This document shows positions 33,723 to 44,900 of a stretch of 64,000 nucleotides of DNA, piece by piece. Below the pieces are notes generated by a model that was not told the origin of the DNA, ran no database searches, and saw only the letters and a program-made list of their open reading frames with translations. Numbering within the stretch: the stretch's first letter is position 1; every line of letters starts with the position of its first letter. Both the position numbers and the translations under genes were made by a program. Where the stretch lies: contig OX246741.1 of assembly GCA_945910005.1 (NCBI GenBank), positions 48,390,239 through 48,454,238 on the forward strand, read 5' to 3'. The stretch comes from Isoperla grammatica. Its lineage: Eukaryota; Arthropoda; Insecta; Plecoptera; Perlodidae.

Positions 33723-34190
33723 ATAATAATAGAAATTATTATTATTACATTATGCAGTGAATAATATGAACAAGTACTAATAAGACAGTAACGACTGAAG
33801 TTGAACAAGGTACCTCATGGAAATACTTGACATTGTCCGTATAACATGGAAACACCGGCTTTGACCGAGATTGATGACTGTTTAAACTAGTAACATGTAT
33901 TTATTGAAGTTAAATAAGGAAGACACGTGGAAATACTTGACATTACGTCCGTATAACATGTTAACGCCGGTTTTGACCGAGGTTGTATGATTGTGATGCA
34001 TTTAATAAAGTAATAATAATAATAATATTTTTTGTTATTATTATTATAACAGTAATCATTTGAACAAAAGCACACAACGTTTTTACATCTTTATAAAATC
34101 CACAAAGCTTTTGAAAGTGCTTCTCTGTGGCATAAACAAGAAAAATACACACAAATGATTAAACCGTAATGGCAGATAACCAAAAAGTCA
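33723..34190. repeat. Two SINE-like pieces sharing the Dong 3' end
   Basis: AAATACTTGACATT-GTCCGTATAACATG and CCGG-TTTGACCGAG occur at about 33815-33870 and again at 33930-34000, the second running into (AAT)n at about 34013. No ORF of note. Confidence 0.5.
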
Positions 34191-34800
34191 AAATAATGTG
34201 ATGTGGGCAGGGAAGCCTTTCAATCAATATCCATTGATTGATTGGGAAATCATAATTTGGCAATCATGAACATGATTAGATAACTTTTCAAGTACATTGT
34301 AGACTTATAGCTCAGCCACCAACCAGGCCAGCTGACAAGCTTGCAAACTGCAGGCCTCGGTCACTGGATCCCTGCTACTCGAGATTGCTGAGTAGACAGT
34401 ACAAGCCTCTCCACATGTGTGTAGACTGACAAGCAGCATATGGGGATTTGAGGCAGATCACTGTTTAATTATTACATATGACTGTACTCCATAAGCTAAC
34501 ATTGTGGGAGTGGATGAGGTAACCCCCTCTCCCCCACTCCTTGCTGCAAGAGCCTGCAATCGCTCTCTTGTAATCTGGCAGTCAGGCTGATAAGGTGTTC
34601 CTTAGGATCTGCGAAGATAGGGTTAATTGAAATAGTAAACTTTTGTAGGTACAATAGTATTTGGTTTATTAAATATTAGTTCAATTTTACAAGGCTTATG
34701 TCTTAACCTAGCAAATTCTTCCCTCTCATTCCCGATATCAGTAAGTTAATAGAGCTCCAGGTGTCGATAATAAATTGACTGGTAATGAATCTAATTGTCG
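34191..34800. other. Spacer, nothing recognised
   Basis: Slightly GC-richer than its surroundings (34300-34600). No ORF, RNA or terminal repeats identified. Confidence 0.4.
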
Positions 34801-35095
<295 letters not shown>

Positions 35096-35104
35096 CAACA
35101 ATAG

Positions 35105-35760
35105 ATAATCATCATTGGCATAACCAAGCTGCAAACATTGTACTCACAAAATTGGCCATTAAGTTAAAACTTATAAACACAAGTCTGAGAAGGTACTAGA
35201 TAATAAAGACCAAATTGTATTACGACCAAGCAGTTATAACAGACCAAACCATTCATCACAGTAGACCTGATATAATATTTATTACAAGAAGAAACAAGAC
35301 ACAATGATAATTGATGATGCCAGTCCCTCACGCCACAATGTAGAGACAACTTGGCGAAAAAAGATAAACAGAAAAAAGGCGTTATCTATTGAAATAAAAA
35401 GGCTGTGGAAGCAGAATAAGGTAACTGTTGTACAATTTATTATATCAGAAAATGGTATTTTGCCGTGAAAACTCAAATGACAATATTAAACTTACTTGTC
35501 TGCAGTCGAACGTATACATCGAGATGCAAAAAGCAACAATTTTGAACACGTGAAAGAAAGTATGAAGCTTATTGAACTGAGGAGAATGAAGACTTGAAGA
35601 AGTTCTCCATCCAGATGGTGGTTATCGTGGTTTCCACCATACGAGGAGCGAATGCTGGGATAAGTGAAAATCGGCCACGACCGTACATAGCATCCACAGA
35701 TTGTTTTGTAAAAATAATATGAACAATGATATATTTAATTAGTTCTTTATCAGTACGCCA
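35105..35760 (+). mobile_element. Diverged 5'-truncated Dong-like fragment, copy 5
   Basis: Matches the endonuclease region and 3' UTR (GCATAACCAAGCTGCAAAC, CCACAATGTAGAGACAACTT, GGCTGTGGAAGCAGAATAAG), but many indels destroy the frame. It starts inside the coding region next to (AAT)n. Clearly older than copies 1-4. Confidence 0.85.
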
Positions 35761-35789
35761 GACACGCTACCATCGGCTTTAAACGAAAC

Positions 35790-37060
35790 TCTTCGATGAT
35801 CTCATCCATCCCCACCCTGGCTGCACCCTTTATCATGCTGCGCTCAAGCACAGCAATCCCCTCCGCACTCTTAGCGTTTCTTCTCCCACAAACAACTTCG
35901 ATGTCTCTCTTCTGTTATTCACGAGCAATAACGATGTCCTTCTTGTGCTGTTCACAAACATCTATCATGTTTATCTTACGTTGTTCACAAGCAACTACGA
36001 TGTCCATCTTCTGTAGTTCACGAGCAACTCGGTCTATCTTCTGTAGTTCACGAGCAACTTCAACGTCCATCTGCTGGTGTTCACGAGCAACTTCGGTATA
36101 TCCCTTGAAGTTCACGAGCAGTTTTGATGTCAATCTGCAAATGTTCACGAGCAACTTTGATGTCCATCTGCTAGTGTTCTCGAGCAACTTCGGTCTATCC
36201 CTTGTAGTTCACGAGCAACTTTGATGTCCATCTGCTAGTGTTCACGTGCAACTTCGGTCTATCCCTTTTAGTTCACGAGCAACTTTGATGTCCATCTGCT
36301 AGTGTTCTCGAGCAACTTCGGTCTATCCCTTGTAGTTCACGAGCAACTTTGATGTCCATCTGCTAGTGTTCTCGAGCAACTTCGGTCTATCCCTTGTAGT
36401 TCACGAGCAACTATGATGTCCATCTGCTAGTGTTCACGTGCAACTTCGGTCTATACCTTGTAGTTCACGAGCAACTTTGATGTCCACTTGCTAGTGTTCT
36501 CGAGCAACTTCGGTCTATCCCTTGTAGTTCACGAGCAACTTCGATGTCCATCTGCTAGTGTTCTCGAGCAACTTCGGTCTATCCCTTGTAGTTCACGAGC
36601 AACTTTGATGTCCATCTGCTTGTGTTCTCGAGCAACTTCGGTCTATCCCTTGTAGTTCACGAGCAACTTTGATGTCCATCTGCTAGTGTTCACGTGCAAC
36701 TTCGGTCTATACCTTGTAGTTCACGAGCAACTTTGATGTCCATCTGCTAGTGTTCATGAGCAACTTCGGTCTATACCTTGTAGTTCACGAGCAACTTCGG
36801 TCTATCTTCTGTTGTTCACAAACAACTTTGATTATCTCTTATGTTATTCACGAACAATTACGATGGCAATTTTTCGTTGTTCCCGCGCCTCTTCTTGATT
36901 ATCGGTCTTCATTTGTGCGAGATCTGCTTCGTACTGACGACGAATAAGATCAGTCTCCAAATGCTCCTTTGCAAGACGAAGCATTTCCCGTTGAGCTTCT
37001 CTCTCTGCCTGAAGACTACCTAACGAACCGAGCTTAAAGAGGAACCACGACTTATAATAA
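35790..37060 (-). pseudogene. Decayed minus-strand coiled-coil gene with expanded 64-bp repeats
   Basis: On the minus strand, 37060-36860 reads as a charged helix (LQAEREAQREMLRLAKEH, RRQYEADLAQMKTDNQEE), then a tandem array, then 35960-35770 ends with SAEGIAVLERSMIKGAARVG and a stop. The array unit is 64 bp, made of two related ~32-bp halves. A few ~33-bp units near 35920-36100 keep an 11-residue repeat (VARELQKMDIV) in frame, while the 64-bp units shift frame. So an ancestral 11-residue coiled-coil repeat appears to have decayed by array expansion. The protein's identity is unknown; it may come from a transposon Gag-like gene. Confidence 0.5.
35920..36830. repeat. 64-bp tandem repeat array (two 32-bp halves)
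   Basis: TTCACGAGCAACTTYGATGT and GAGCAACTTCGGTCTATCCC alternate. TCTATCCCTT recurs at 36194, 36258 and 36322, giving the 64-bp period. About 11-14 units with point differences. Confidence 0.93.
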
Positions 37061-37796
37061 AATCACTAGCTCACATAAGAACACTATCAGGCTCTTGCTA
37101 GACCATACAACACCACACTGCCAACATAATCGGGATGTGCTGCTGAAAGACTAGGATGGTTACCTTCAATCTATCATTACACTTTTTTCAGACATTCAAC
37201 CATTCCCAAATGAACACTTTTTTTGCTGGAATACCCATAGTAGTTTAAACAGCCTGATTGGCCAAGGAACTATCCAGTTTCTCCTTTTCCATTTTAAAAA
37301 CACAGCGTTATGTTCATAGAACTAGAAGTTCCATTTGGAGGATCGGTTATGTCGCGCATCGCCGATATGATTTTCTGATGATTATTGTATCGTTATATTC
37401 ATTCTATAAATTAACACACAAGTCTTGATAACTAAATCTTGTGTAGTAATTAAAATCATTTGAATTTAATAAAAATTTCAATCATATACCAAAAAACGGC
37501 ATCACCATGCAAATGACCGCTTCATCAAAAGATATACTATCACATCTTTTAAAATGTCCATGTCTATCCAAAGCCAAGTGATCCCACTGCATCATATCTT
37601 GACAATCATTATTGAGAGGCTTTGATCACTTTGAATGGAGCAAATGTTTGTGGGTATGAAAAGGCAGGCCTGAAACGCTCCCTAACCACGCGTCATCGGG
37701 AAACATCTGCATCTTGCAGTATTGATTACCGATAAACATTTACCAATTCTCTTCCGTTCGAAGAAAGCAATAAAGTTATTTAATCTCGTTTTACAG
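37061..37796 (+). other. Upstream flank and acceptor of the unit 2 long exon
   Basis: The first half is unassigned. 37500-37700 matches other long-exon flanks and contains one copy of the 72-bp repeat precursor at about 37610-37660 (GAGAGGCTTTGATCACTTTG, GAGCAAATGTTTGTGGGTAT). The acceptor is CTCGTTTTACAG ending at 37796. Confidence 0.6.
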
Positions 37797-39251
37797 ATAT
37801 ACTTGTACCAACCCTGCTACGCGGGCGGATTCCGCCACAATCATCGCTCGATTCAAAGATCCAGATCCCTCGCCAACTCTAGGGCCAACCACCGAATCCC
37901 CAAACGAAGCCATGCCAGGAGTATGGGTGATACGCTATCGCCTCTTGCAAGAAGTTTCTCAATGACCTCTCTCGATAGTATTAAACACCTTGGAAACCAA
38001 ATCGCCACACAAGTAAAAGGTGGCCTAAAGCTGCTCACCAAGTACGAGAATGAATACCCAGACTACGTCAAATCATTCAAAATCGACGCAACTCGTGAGG
38101 TCCAAAACGACATGGCGAATGCCACGAGCCAGGTCAAAGACGCGAAGACAAAAACCGATAACACAAGCATTTTAAATTGTGTTGTGGAAGTAGGTGAAAA
38201 AATAACAAACTTTGGCCAAAATGTTCTCAAAGGATTAAGCGAGTGTGTAACGACGTCGATAGAACAAGTTCAGGATTTCAAAAGCGACTTAACTCGGCTC
38301 GGGAAGGAAAACACAAGATTAGATGAAGATGCTACCGCGGAATACGAAAAGTGTCAACAAAAATGGCTTGGCTCAAAAATCGTGTGTACAGGAATGCTCA
38401 CCAGCTCAATGAAAAAAAAAATGGATGAGATCAGCTGCAGAGTGGTGGACACGATCAAACTTGCATCTCAATTGGTAACGGCTATACCGAACGCTATATT
38501 GTGTCCGGGAGTAAAACTGCTAGCTTTCCGACAACTGATAGTGCAGGTTCCTCATAGTATTGGATTGTGCCTATATGGAAATACTCCGTCCTCGATAATA
38601 ATTGCCATTGACAAGGCCATCAGTGTTGTGACGTCACTCGCAAACAAGATCAAACAGGCTGTGAAGGGCGCCGAAGCCATCCTCGACAGATACAGCGACA
38701 ATTCTACAAACTACCTCGCAATCTACGAGTTTAACATTTTCAATGAGATTAACAGCATAGTGGATGGTTTCAAGAAGTCCGTGGCCGAAGCCGAGTCGAT
38801 TGCCGAAGCTTCAAACAACAGCATACCCGCCTGCTTCACAAAGAAAATTAACCAGGTCCTGGGAATGGGTATAACGTTGACTAAAGAACTTGGTAAATGC
38901 TTTATAACGAAAGTTAAACAGGTAAAAGACTGGATAGTCCGACTGGTCCAATTGAGTACCAGCACACTTTTCTTGTTACCGAATACCATAAAAAAAGTGT
39001 TAAATTGTACGCAAGCTGAGACTATTATCTCGGGAGTGTTGTGTCCCACTACGACAATTGTTGGCGCTGTTACACAGCTGACACAAAATATAGCAGAAGT
39101 GGCGGCAATTGTTACTGCTGCCGGTGTGACTTACAATACTTTGCCCACTGCTCTTGGCAAATGTGCTGCCAGCAAGGTGTTAGGTCTCAGGCACGAGGTG
39201 CGAGATATTTTGGTGACTATTGGAAGCTGTACTATAAAAAGTGTTGGCTGA
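37797..39251 (+). CDS. Long terminal coding exon of secreted-protein gene, unit 2
   Basis: Phase-0 exon starting IYLYQPCYAGGFRHNHRS, 484 codons to the stop. Joined to E1 at 17684 it predicts about 499 residues, with signal cleavage plausible after CYA. It has a basic Arg/Ser-rich N-terminus, then domain 1 (exon residues ~50-260), related to the short exon, with cysteines in LNCV, SECV, EKCQ, IVCT, ILCP and GLCL. Domain 2 (~280-484) repeats the spacing (PACF, GKCF, LNCT, VLCP, GKCA, GSCT). Between them is a junction with a DRYSDNST N-glycosylation sequon. Mostly helical, probably extracellular; function unknown. AATAAA lies at about 39293, 42 nt after the stop, so this can be a terminal exon. 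Confidence 0.75.
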   Translation: MYLYQPCYAGGFRHNHRSIQRSRSLANSRANHRIPKRSHARSMGDTLSPLARSFSMTSLDSIKHLGNQIATQVKGGLKLLTKYENEYPDYVKSFKIDATREVQNDMANATSQVKDAKTKTDNTSILNCVVEVGEKITNFGQNVLKGLSECVTTSIEQVQDFKSDLTRLGKENTRLDEDATAEYEKCQQKWLGSKIVCTGMLTSSMKKKMDEISCRVVDTIKLASQLVTAIPNAILCPGVKLLAFRQLIVQVPHSIGLCLYGNTPSSIIIAIDKAISVVTSLANKIKQAVKGAEAILDRYSDNSTNYLAIYEFNIFNEINSIVDGFKKSVAEAESIAEASNNSIPACFTKKINQVLGMGITLTKELGKCFITKVKQVKDWIVRLVQLSTSTLFLLPNTIKKVLNCTQAETIISGVLCPTTTIVGAVTQLTQNIAEVAAIVTAAGVTYNTLPTALGKCAASKVLGLRHEVRDILVTIGSCTIKSVG

Positions 39252-39291
39252 AGTTGTGCTAGTATTGAAGAAATGAGAAACCTTATTTAAA

Positions 39292-39299
39292 AAAATAAA
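39292..39299 (+). terminator. Poly(A) signal after unit 2 long exon
   Basis: AAAATAAA followed by GTCTGAG. The matching place after the unit 3 long exon has lost the canonical hexamer. Confidence 0.6.
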
Positions 39300-39593
39300 G
39301 TCTGAGTAGCATTACTGCATAACTGTGTCCTTTGTATTTTTTTGGTGACTTACACGACTAAAGGTTTTTTCCTAGTGTTTTTTCGCTCATTTGTCTAGAC
39401 AGTCTTTCGCTTAGTACAGTTTACAACCCGCATTACTTAAGGCACACCTGTTACGATGTTCAGGGTGTCCAAAATCAAAAGTCGCCAGTTAACTTAAGTG
39501 GACCTGTTTCAGGTATAGGTAGGAACTAGAACTAGTAGTCGAAACAAGGTTGGTACCATTGAACCCAACAATTTGGTAAGGATGAGCCTACTA
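39300..39593. other. Downstream flank, no gene
   Basis: Part matches 60590-60980 downstream of the unit 3 long exon (CATAACTGTGT, GACTAACACGACTAAAGG, CCAGACAGTCTT). Confidence 0.5.
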
Positions 39594-40104
39594 AGGGCGT
39601 GTCTGAATTGAGCAATATATGCGGACTTCTTGCTAAGTAAGAACTTGACCTTGTTTTAAGTACGGAATTGACGTCATTGTTGATGTCCGAAATGCAAAGT
39701 TTGCGAGGCAAGTGTGGGAGTTCGCTAGTCCAAAATCATTCAAGCTCGTGAACCTGACTTACAAACTTAAAATGGCCGTAAGAAGACCAGGCACTGTTTG
39801 GAATTGGTATTATCAAGTTATTGTTTATATTTGTAACTTGAACACCACTAAAGTTGAAATTATGGTTCTTTCTCTGATCTTTATTGTATATCATAAGCTA
39901 TGCACAATTTTGTTCATTGTGGCCGCAACTACGGACGTTTTACGAAGCGATATATCTAATCTTACTTCTGTCCATTAAATGTTAGGGACAAAGTCACTCC
40001 CTTTATATTATCTTAATTCTAGTCAAGTTCGAAGCTCACGTGTCAAGTACACAAGTACAAGTACAAGCTGGGAAGTACGTGACCTTCCAAATCAGACACG
40101 CCCT
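39594..40104. mobile_element. 511-bp MITE-like element
   Basis: Ends AGGGCGTGTCTGA and TCAGACACGCCCT are a perfect 13-bp inverted repeat. No transposase. The target duplication is ambiguous. Confidence 0.7.
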
Positions 40105-40920
40105 AGGGTCTATTTTGGGGCAACCTAACCGTGTTTTACCTTTTCTTAAATAAGGTCAGAAAAATACAATAATCAAACTGATATTGATAACGCATTCTGA
40201 TCGACCACACGGGGGAAAATAATGAGCCTCATAGATGCCTTCTTTTTGAGAACATATGTAAGTACCTTTCAAAAATGGATTCTGATTTTGTGCACCGTTA
40301 TGTTGCAAGTAATATTCTATGTCGTGATATACTTCAAAAATCATAATTTACCAAATTCTTGGTTTTGTAATTGTTTTCGTTTGCCGGTACAAAACTAGAA
40401 ATAATACCTATGTACCAATAAATGCATAAAACATGCGATTTAGGTACAGTCTTACAATGTCCCAATAACTATTTATTCGTCGAATAGCTTGTTGTCTCCA
40501 TGACAACAACCAATAAAAATTCTTGAAGTCCTCCAAATAGCTTAATTGCTACAAATATCTTTCTTATAAGGAGATTGTAAGACTGGCCCTTAGTAGATTA
40601 TGATTTGTTATGTATATCACGACTGATACAAACACTTGCAGCAAAACTGTGCACAAACTAAGTATCCATTATTAAGCGGTACATAAGGCGTAATAAAAAA
40701 GCATATTCTAGGCGTAATATTAGCTGTGTGCCCACTCGGAAATAAATGATAAAATTCCTCCAGTGTCTCTAACTCGACTGCCGAGTTACTCAGCTGCAGC
40801 CTGGTACCTCGGCTCGGCGGGGTAGGGGGATGTTAGTGTGGTCATATTACGTCATATCGTGACATCTGAGAATCATCAAACGGTGTGAATAGTTTATTTA
40901 TAACAGGCTGAAATAGTCTC
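40105..40920. other. Spacer blocks shared with the unit 1/2 interval
   Basis: 40225-40760 and 40760-40920 correspond to 16220-16600 and to 15010-15660 (minus the MITE), in the opposite order. No gene seen. Confidence 0.5.
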
Positions 40921-40929
40921 AATCTATTA

Positions 40930-41228
40930 TGGGCGTAGTGACGTCACGTCAATACTCCCAAACCATTATACAAAAAACATCCACACTGTTTTCTTGGGGG
41001 TCTCGCTTGATTTCACTAAAAACTCAAGTCAACTGCATAAAAAAACACTAACATTTAATTATAGTGATTTTATCGTTTCGTAATAAAACATTCAAATTGG
41101 TTTTATGTCTTGGTATTATTTGTTTTCGTTGCGTCATTATGCTATTGTTTAGGGACATTAAATATCCCCGTGAATGTGTAAAATGTTACAAGTTGTTCAT
41201 TGCAATACGTTACGTCAAGGCTCCGGTC
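40930..41228 (+). promoter_or_regulatory. Conserved upstream block of unit 3
   Basis: Holds the best CRE match of the four units, GTGACGTCACGTCAATACTC at 40938-40957, 280-290 nt before the E1 ATG, and the conserved GTTTTATGTCTTGGTATTAT and GGGACATTAAA stretches. Confidence 0.45.
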
Positions 41229-41273
41229 ATGAAGATTCTGCTCATCATCTTGGCTTCAATATGTTTGATGCAG
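41229..41273 (+). CDS. Exon 1 (signal-peptide exon), unit 3
   Basis: Encodes MKILLIILASICLMQ and ends CAG|GTAAAAACAC. Two in-phase coding exons with good acceptors follow it before the next E1: short at 56575 (predicted 284-residue product) and long at 59084 (predicted 492). I found no separate E1 between them, so either exon could use this signal peptide. The introns are 15.3 and 17.8 kb, enlarged by Dong copies, a long-inverted-repeat element and a BEL/Pao element. Confidence 0.7.
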
Positions 41274-41362
41274 GTAAAAACACAGCTTTCAACTTATAGC
41301 AAACGGTTTTAGAACAGCTTTTCAATCCTTTCTCTGATTTATCAGTTTTTTCATTTCTACAG

Positions 41363-41470
41363 ACCCATTGCATCGCATATCTGGATTATATGTTGTATGA
41401 CTCTTTCCCTTCCCCCTCCCCCTTTGCAAGTCATAAAATGCGACCAGCCAAAGGATCCGTCTGTTTATAA
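41363..41470 (+). CDS. Possible alternative mini-exon after E1, unit 3
   Basis: Acceptor TTTCTACAG ends at 41362, 89 nt after the donor. In E1 phase it encodes 35 residues beginning THCIAYLDYMLYDS and ending at TAA. Same comments as for the unit 2 counterpart. Confidence 0.3.
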   Translation, partial: THCIAYLDYMLYDSFPSPSPFASHKMRPAKGSVCL

Positions 41471-41509
41471 ATCATAAAAGTGTGAGGAATTTTTGTTGCT
41501 TTCCGACTT

Positions 41510-41795
41510 TGTTATTGTAATAATGATATTCAAGACGATGACGGGTGATAGATGAAGATGAAGGACAGTTACAGAACCATTACTTATGCGGGATTGATAC
41601 CCACTACCCTAAGGCCAAACACCTAGGACCTGCGCCCCAGCCACGTCAGCCAATCTGGCTGAATATAGGCATTCACTCCGCCACGCTATGCTCATCTAAT
41701 AAAGTATAGACACACATGGACATACTTGACTTTACGTCCGTATAACACGTGAACGCCTAATTTGGCCGAGTATTTGTATGTGATACCTTCAATAA

Positions 41796-41852
<57 letters not shown>

Positions 41853-41917
41853 TATAATAATAAAAATAATAGAAATAATAATATAAATAATAATAATTAT
41901 AATAATAATTATAATAA

Positions 41918-41980
<63 letters not shown>
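41510..41980. repeat. SINE-like repeat of unit 3 ending in (AAT)n
   Basis: Copy of the 1880 repeat; the tail GTCCGTATAACACGTGAACG runs into about 190 bp of AAT at 41790-41980. Confidence 0.6.
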
Positions 41981-41982
<2 letters not shown>

Positions 41983-41984
41983 TC

Positions 41985-44900
41985 TCATATACTAAAGAAA
42001 TCTTTACATGGTTTCAAGATAAAGGACGGTAATACGGTTTGCCACACACTTTCACATCTATTCTACATGGACGATCTCAAGCTATATGCTTTAAATGCGA
42101 CACACATGACGAATCTTCTTAAAGGACATCTATCCATAACATCTATTGATTTATTTTAAAAATTATAGCGAAAACTGGAACCCCCATACCCACTCCAGGA
42201 ATTAGGTATACATTATTTTCGTGTTGATAATATTCCCTTGAGCGCTGGCGTTTTTTATGGTCGTGACGTAGCTTTTACTAGTCCCGTGCCGCTAGCATCG
42301 GCGGGAGACGCGATATGTCGTACGCGCGTCTATTTACCCTGTCATAGCAAACGAACTATTAGCGGTAGCTCACTGAACTCCATTACACGTTAATCTGCAA
42401 TGTTTTCTCGTCCCACTCAATGCTTCAACGAGAAGAATATCTAACTTACATAATGGGAAAAATTGATTTTAAATAAACCAAGTTTTCCGTATAAACTCGC
42501 ATATTTCAAAGTCTGGTTAGTATATTTTGCAACGACACTTTTGCCATTTTAGAAGGCTTGACATAATACGACATGCATTAAAGTCGATCGATGATAACTG
42601 CACATGTAATATAAATCATTCAAATTGTATATACTGCAAGTTGAGATTAAGCTTGTGAATATTGTAGAAAAAAATATGCACCTACCGCTATTAGTTTTTT
42701 ATTTATTGAGTGTTGAAATGCGTTGGAATTCCCTATGTTATACATTGTAACTGAACAAAAACCTACACTTTCAATCGTTTAACTTTGCGTAGCACCTTCA
42801 AAAAGTAATATATTGTAACACATTTTCGTCCTAAATGTAGATAACTTCATGACTAACATGAATAAGTTTGAAAAAGATGATCGAACGCGATCCGTTTTCG
42901 AGATATTTGCGCTGGTGTGTCAATTTTACCTCAAATCTACTCAAATTAGAAACTATAAATATACTTTATTAATAAAAAAAATACATAATTTCAAGACGTT
43001 CAGTATTAAATGCTACTCACATGTAATAATTCTTGAAATTCATAATTTAGAATAAAAAAAAGTATTTTTTCATGTCCATTTAATTTGAATAGTTTAGTTG
43101 TTGTATTGAATGGGTAGTTCACTTCATCGATCGACTTTAAGAATGATTAAAAAAATACGGTATGTCGATATTAAAGATAACCCGCAAGCAGTGGTTTAAA
43201 ACTTGCCTGGCTGGAGAAGGTTGTCAGCGGCGGCTAGGAGGTGGGCGGTCCGTAAAGCATTTCCAAAAACATCAGGTCTAGTTTTCTTGGTAGCAGCAGT
43301 TGGTTCGATTTTTTATTTATTTCACTTTTAATCACTCAGAGCGAATGCAACAATGATATAACACTCACTAAAACTTAAGATTATATTCGTTTCAATGTCG
43401 ATTTACTGCTGCAGATCATAACTATAATGTTCAGCTTATACAGAGTTCTGATATTTTGTATTTACTATATAATTTGTATTTACTAATAGAAAATTCTGTA
43501 TGTTACCTGCCCAGGGCCAACATTCTTCACGTGACTAACGAGTTATTTTGGTAAAAGGATAAGTGGCTGACAGGTGGAGGAGGGGGGATGTCTGAGGGCT
43601 GGAAGTAGGACTAAATTGTAGCAACAACATCATGACAAAAAAAACTTAAAATAACTATTCATTTAGGGATGCCGACTGCCAATAGCGGGTATCGAACCGA
43701 CAACCTGGCGAATGAGAGGCTTGTGTGCTAGTACATTTGAGTAGTGTATATACTCAAAGCTAAACTATCAGCTATTGTACATTGTACTTCGTACATTATC
43801 CCTATTGTACAATATATTGGGTACAATTATACTCAAAGGCAAAGCTAAAACATTGTACTTTGAACTTTATCCCTATTGTACACTAACATACTAAGTACAA
43901 TTTGTCTGATATTCATTATTCTTCATGTTCTGCTTGTTAATGTTTTTGGAATGTGTACTAAACGATAGCACGTCAAGAGTAGCTAGACAACACCAACGAT
44001 GGAAGCGCAGTGCGGGCGTAAAAACAGTGATACAACGTGAATACATATCACATAACTGTACGCACATCCTAACACAAATTACAATACCGTATTTTTTTAA
44101 TAATTCTTCATGCATGTCGTATTATGTCATGCTTTCCAAAATGGCAAAAATGTCGTCGCAAAATATACTAACCAGACTTTGAAATATGCGAGTTAATACG
44201 GAAAACTTGGTCTATTAAAAACCAATTTTTCCCATTATGTAAGTTAGATATTCTTCTCGTTGAAGCATTGAGTAGAACGAAAAAACATTGCAGATTAACG
44301 TGTAATTGAGTTCAGTGAGCTACCGCTAATAGTTCGTTTGCTATGACAGGGTAAATAGACGCGCGTACGACATATCGCGTCTCCCGCCGATGCTAGCGGC
44401 ACGGGACTAGTAAAAGCTACGTCACGACCATAAAAAACGCCAGCGCTCAAGGGAATATTATCAACACGACAATAATTTATAGCTAATTCCTGGAGTGGAT
44501 ATGAGGGTTCTACTTTTCGCTATAATTTTTAAAATAAATCAATAGATGTTATGGATATTAAATAGAGCTAGGGTTTCGATGTCCTTTAACTCAACGTTAG
44601 AATTCAGTAGAGATATATGTATGGATTTTAGAATTGATAAATGTAAGTCACTTCATGTCATCAAAGGAAAGATTACGAAATAAGAAGAGTTTGAAATTGA
44701 CGAAGACAACCGGATTGGAGTAATGGACGAAGAAGATATATACAAATATCTAGGATTTGCGCAGGCTAAACGAATTGATCATAAACTGATGAAAAGTAAA
44801 CTAATTTCTGCATACAAGAAACGAATAGGATCCATTTTAAAAACACAATTGCATGGTAAAAACAAGATCAAAGCAATTAACACTTATGCTATACCGGTAC

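Noticed and set aside
35796..36224. Plus-strand 142-codon Ser/Thr-rich frame
   Set aside because: Antisense to the minus-strand coiled-coil repeats; it breaks with the 64-bp unit.
42849..43055. 68-codon frame in the centre of the TTAA element
   Set aside because: Low-complexity Lys/Ile composition typical of chance AT-rich frames.
43891..44182. Short frames inside the 2.46-kb inverted-repeat element
   Set aside because: No transposase motifs, and partly located in the inverted arm.
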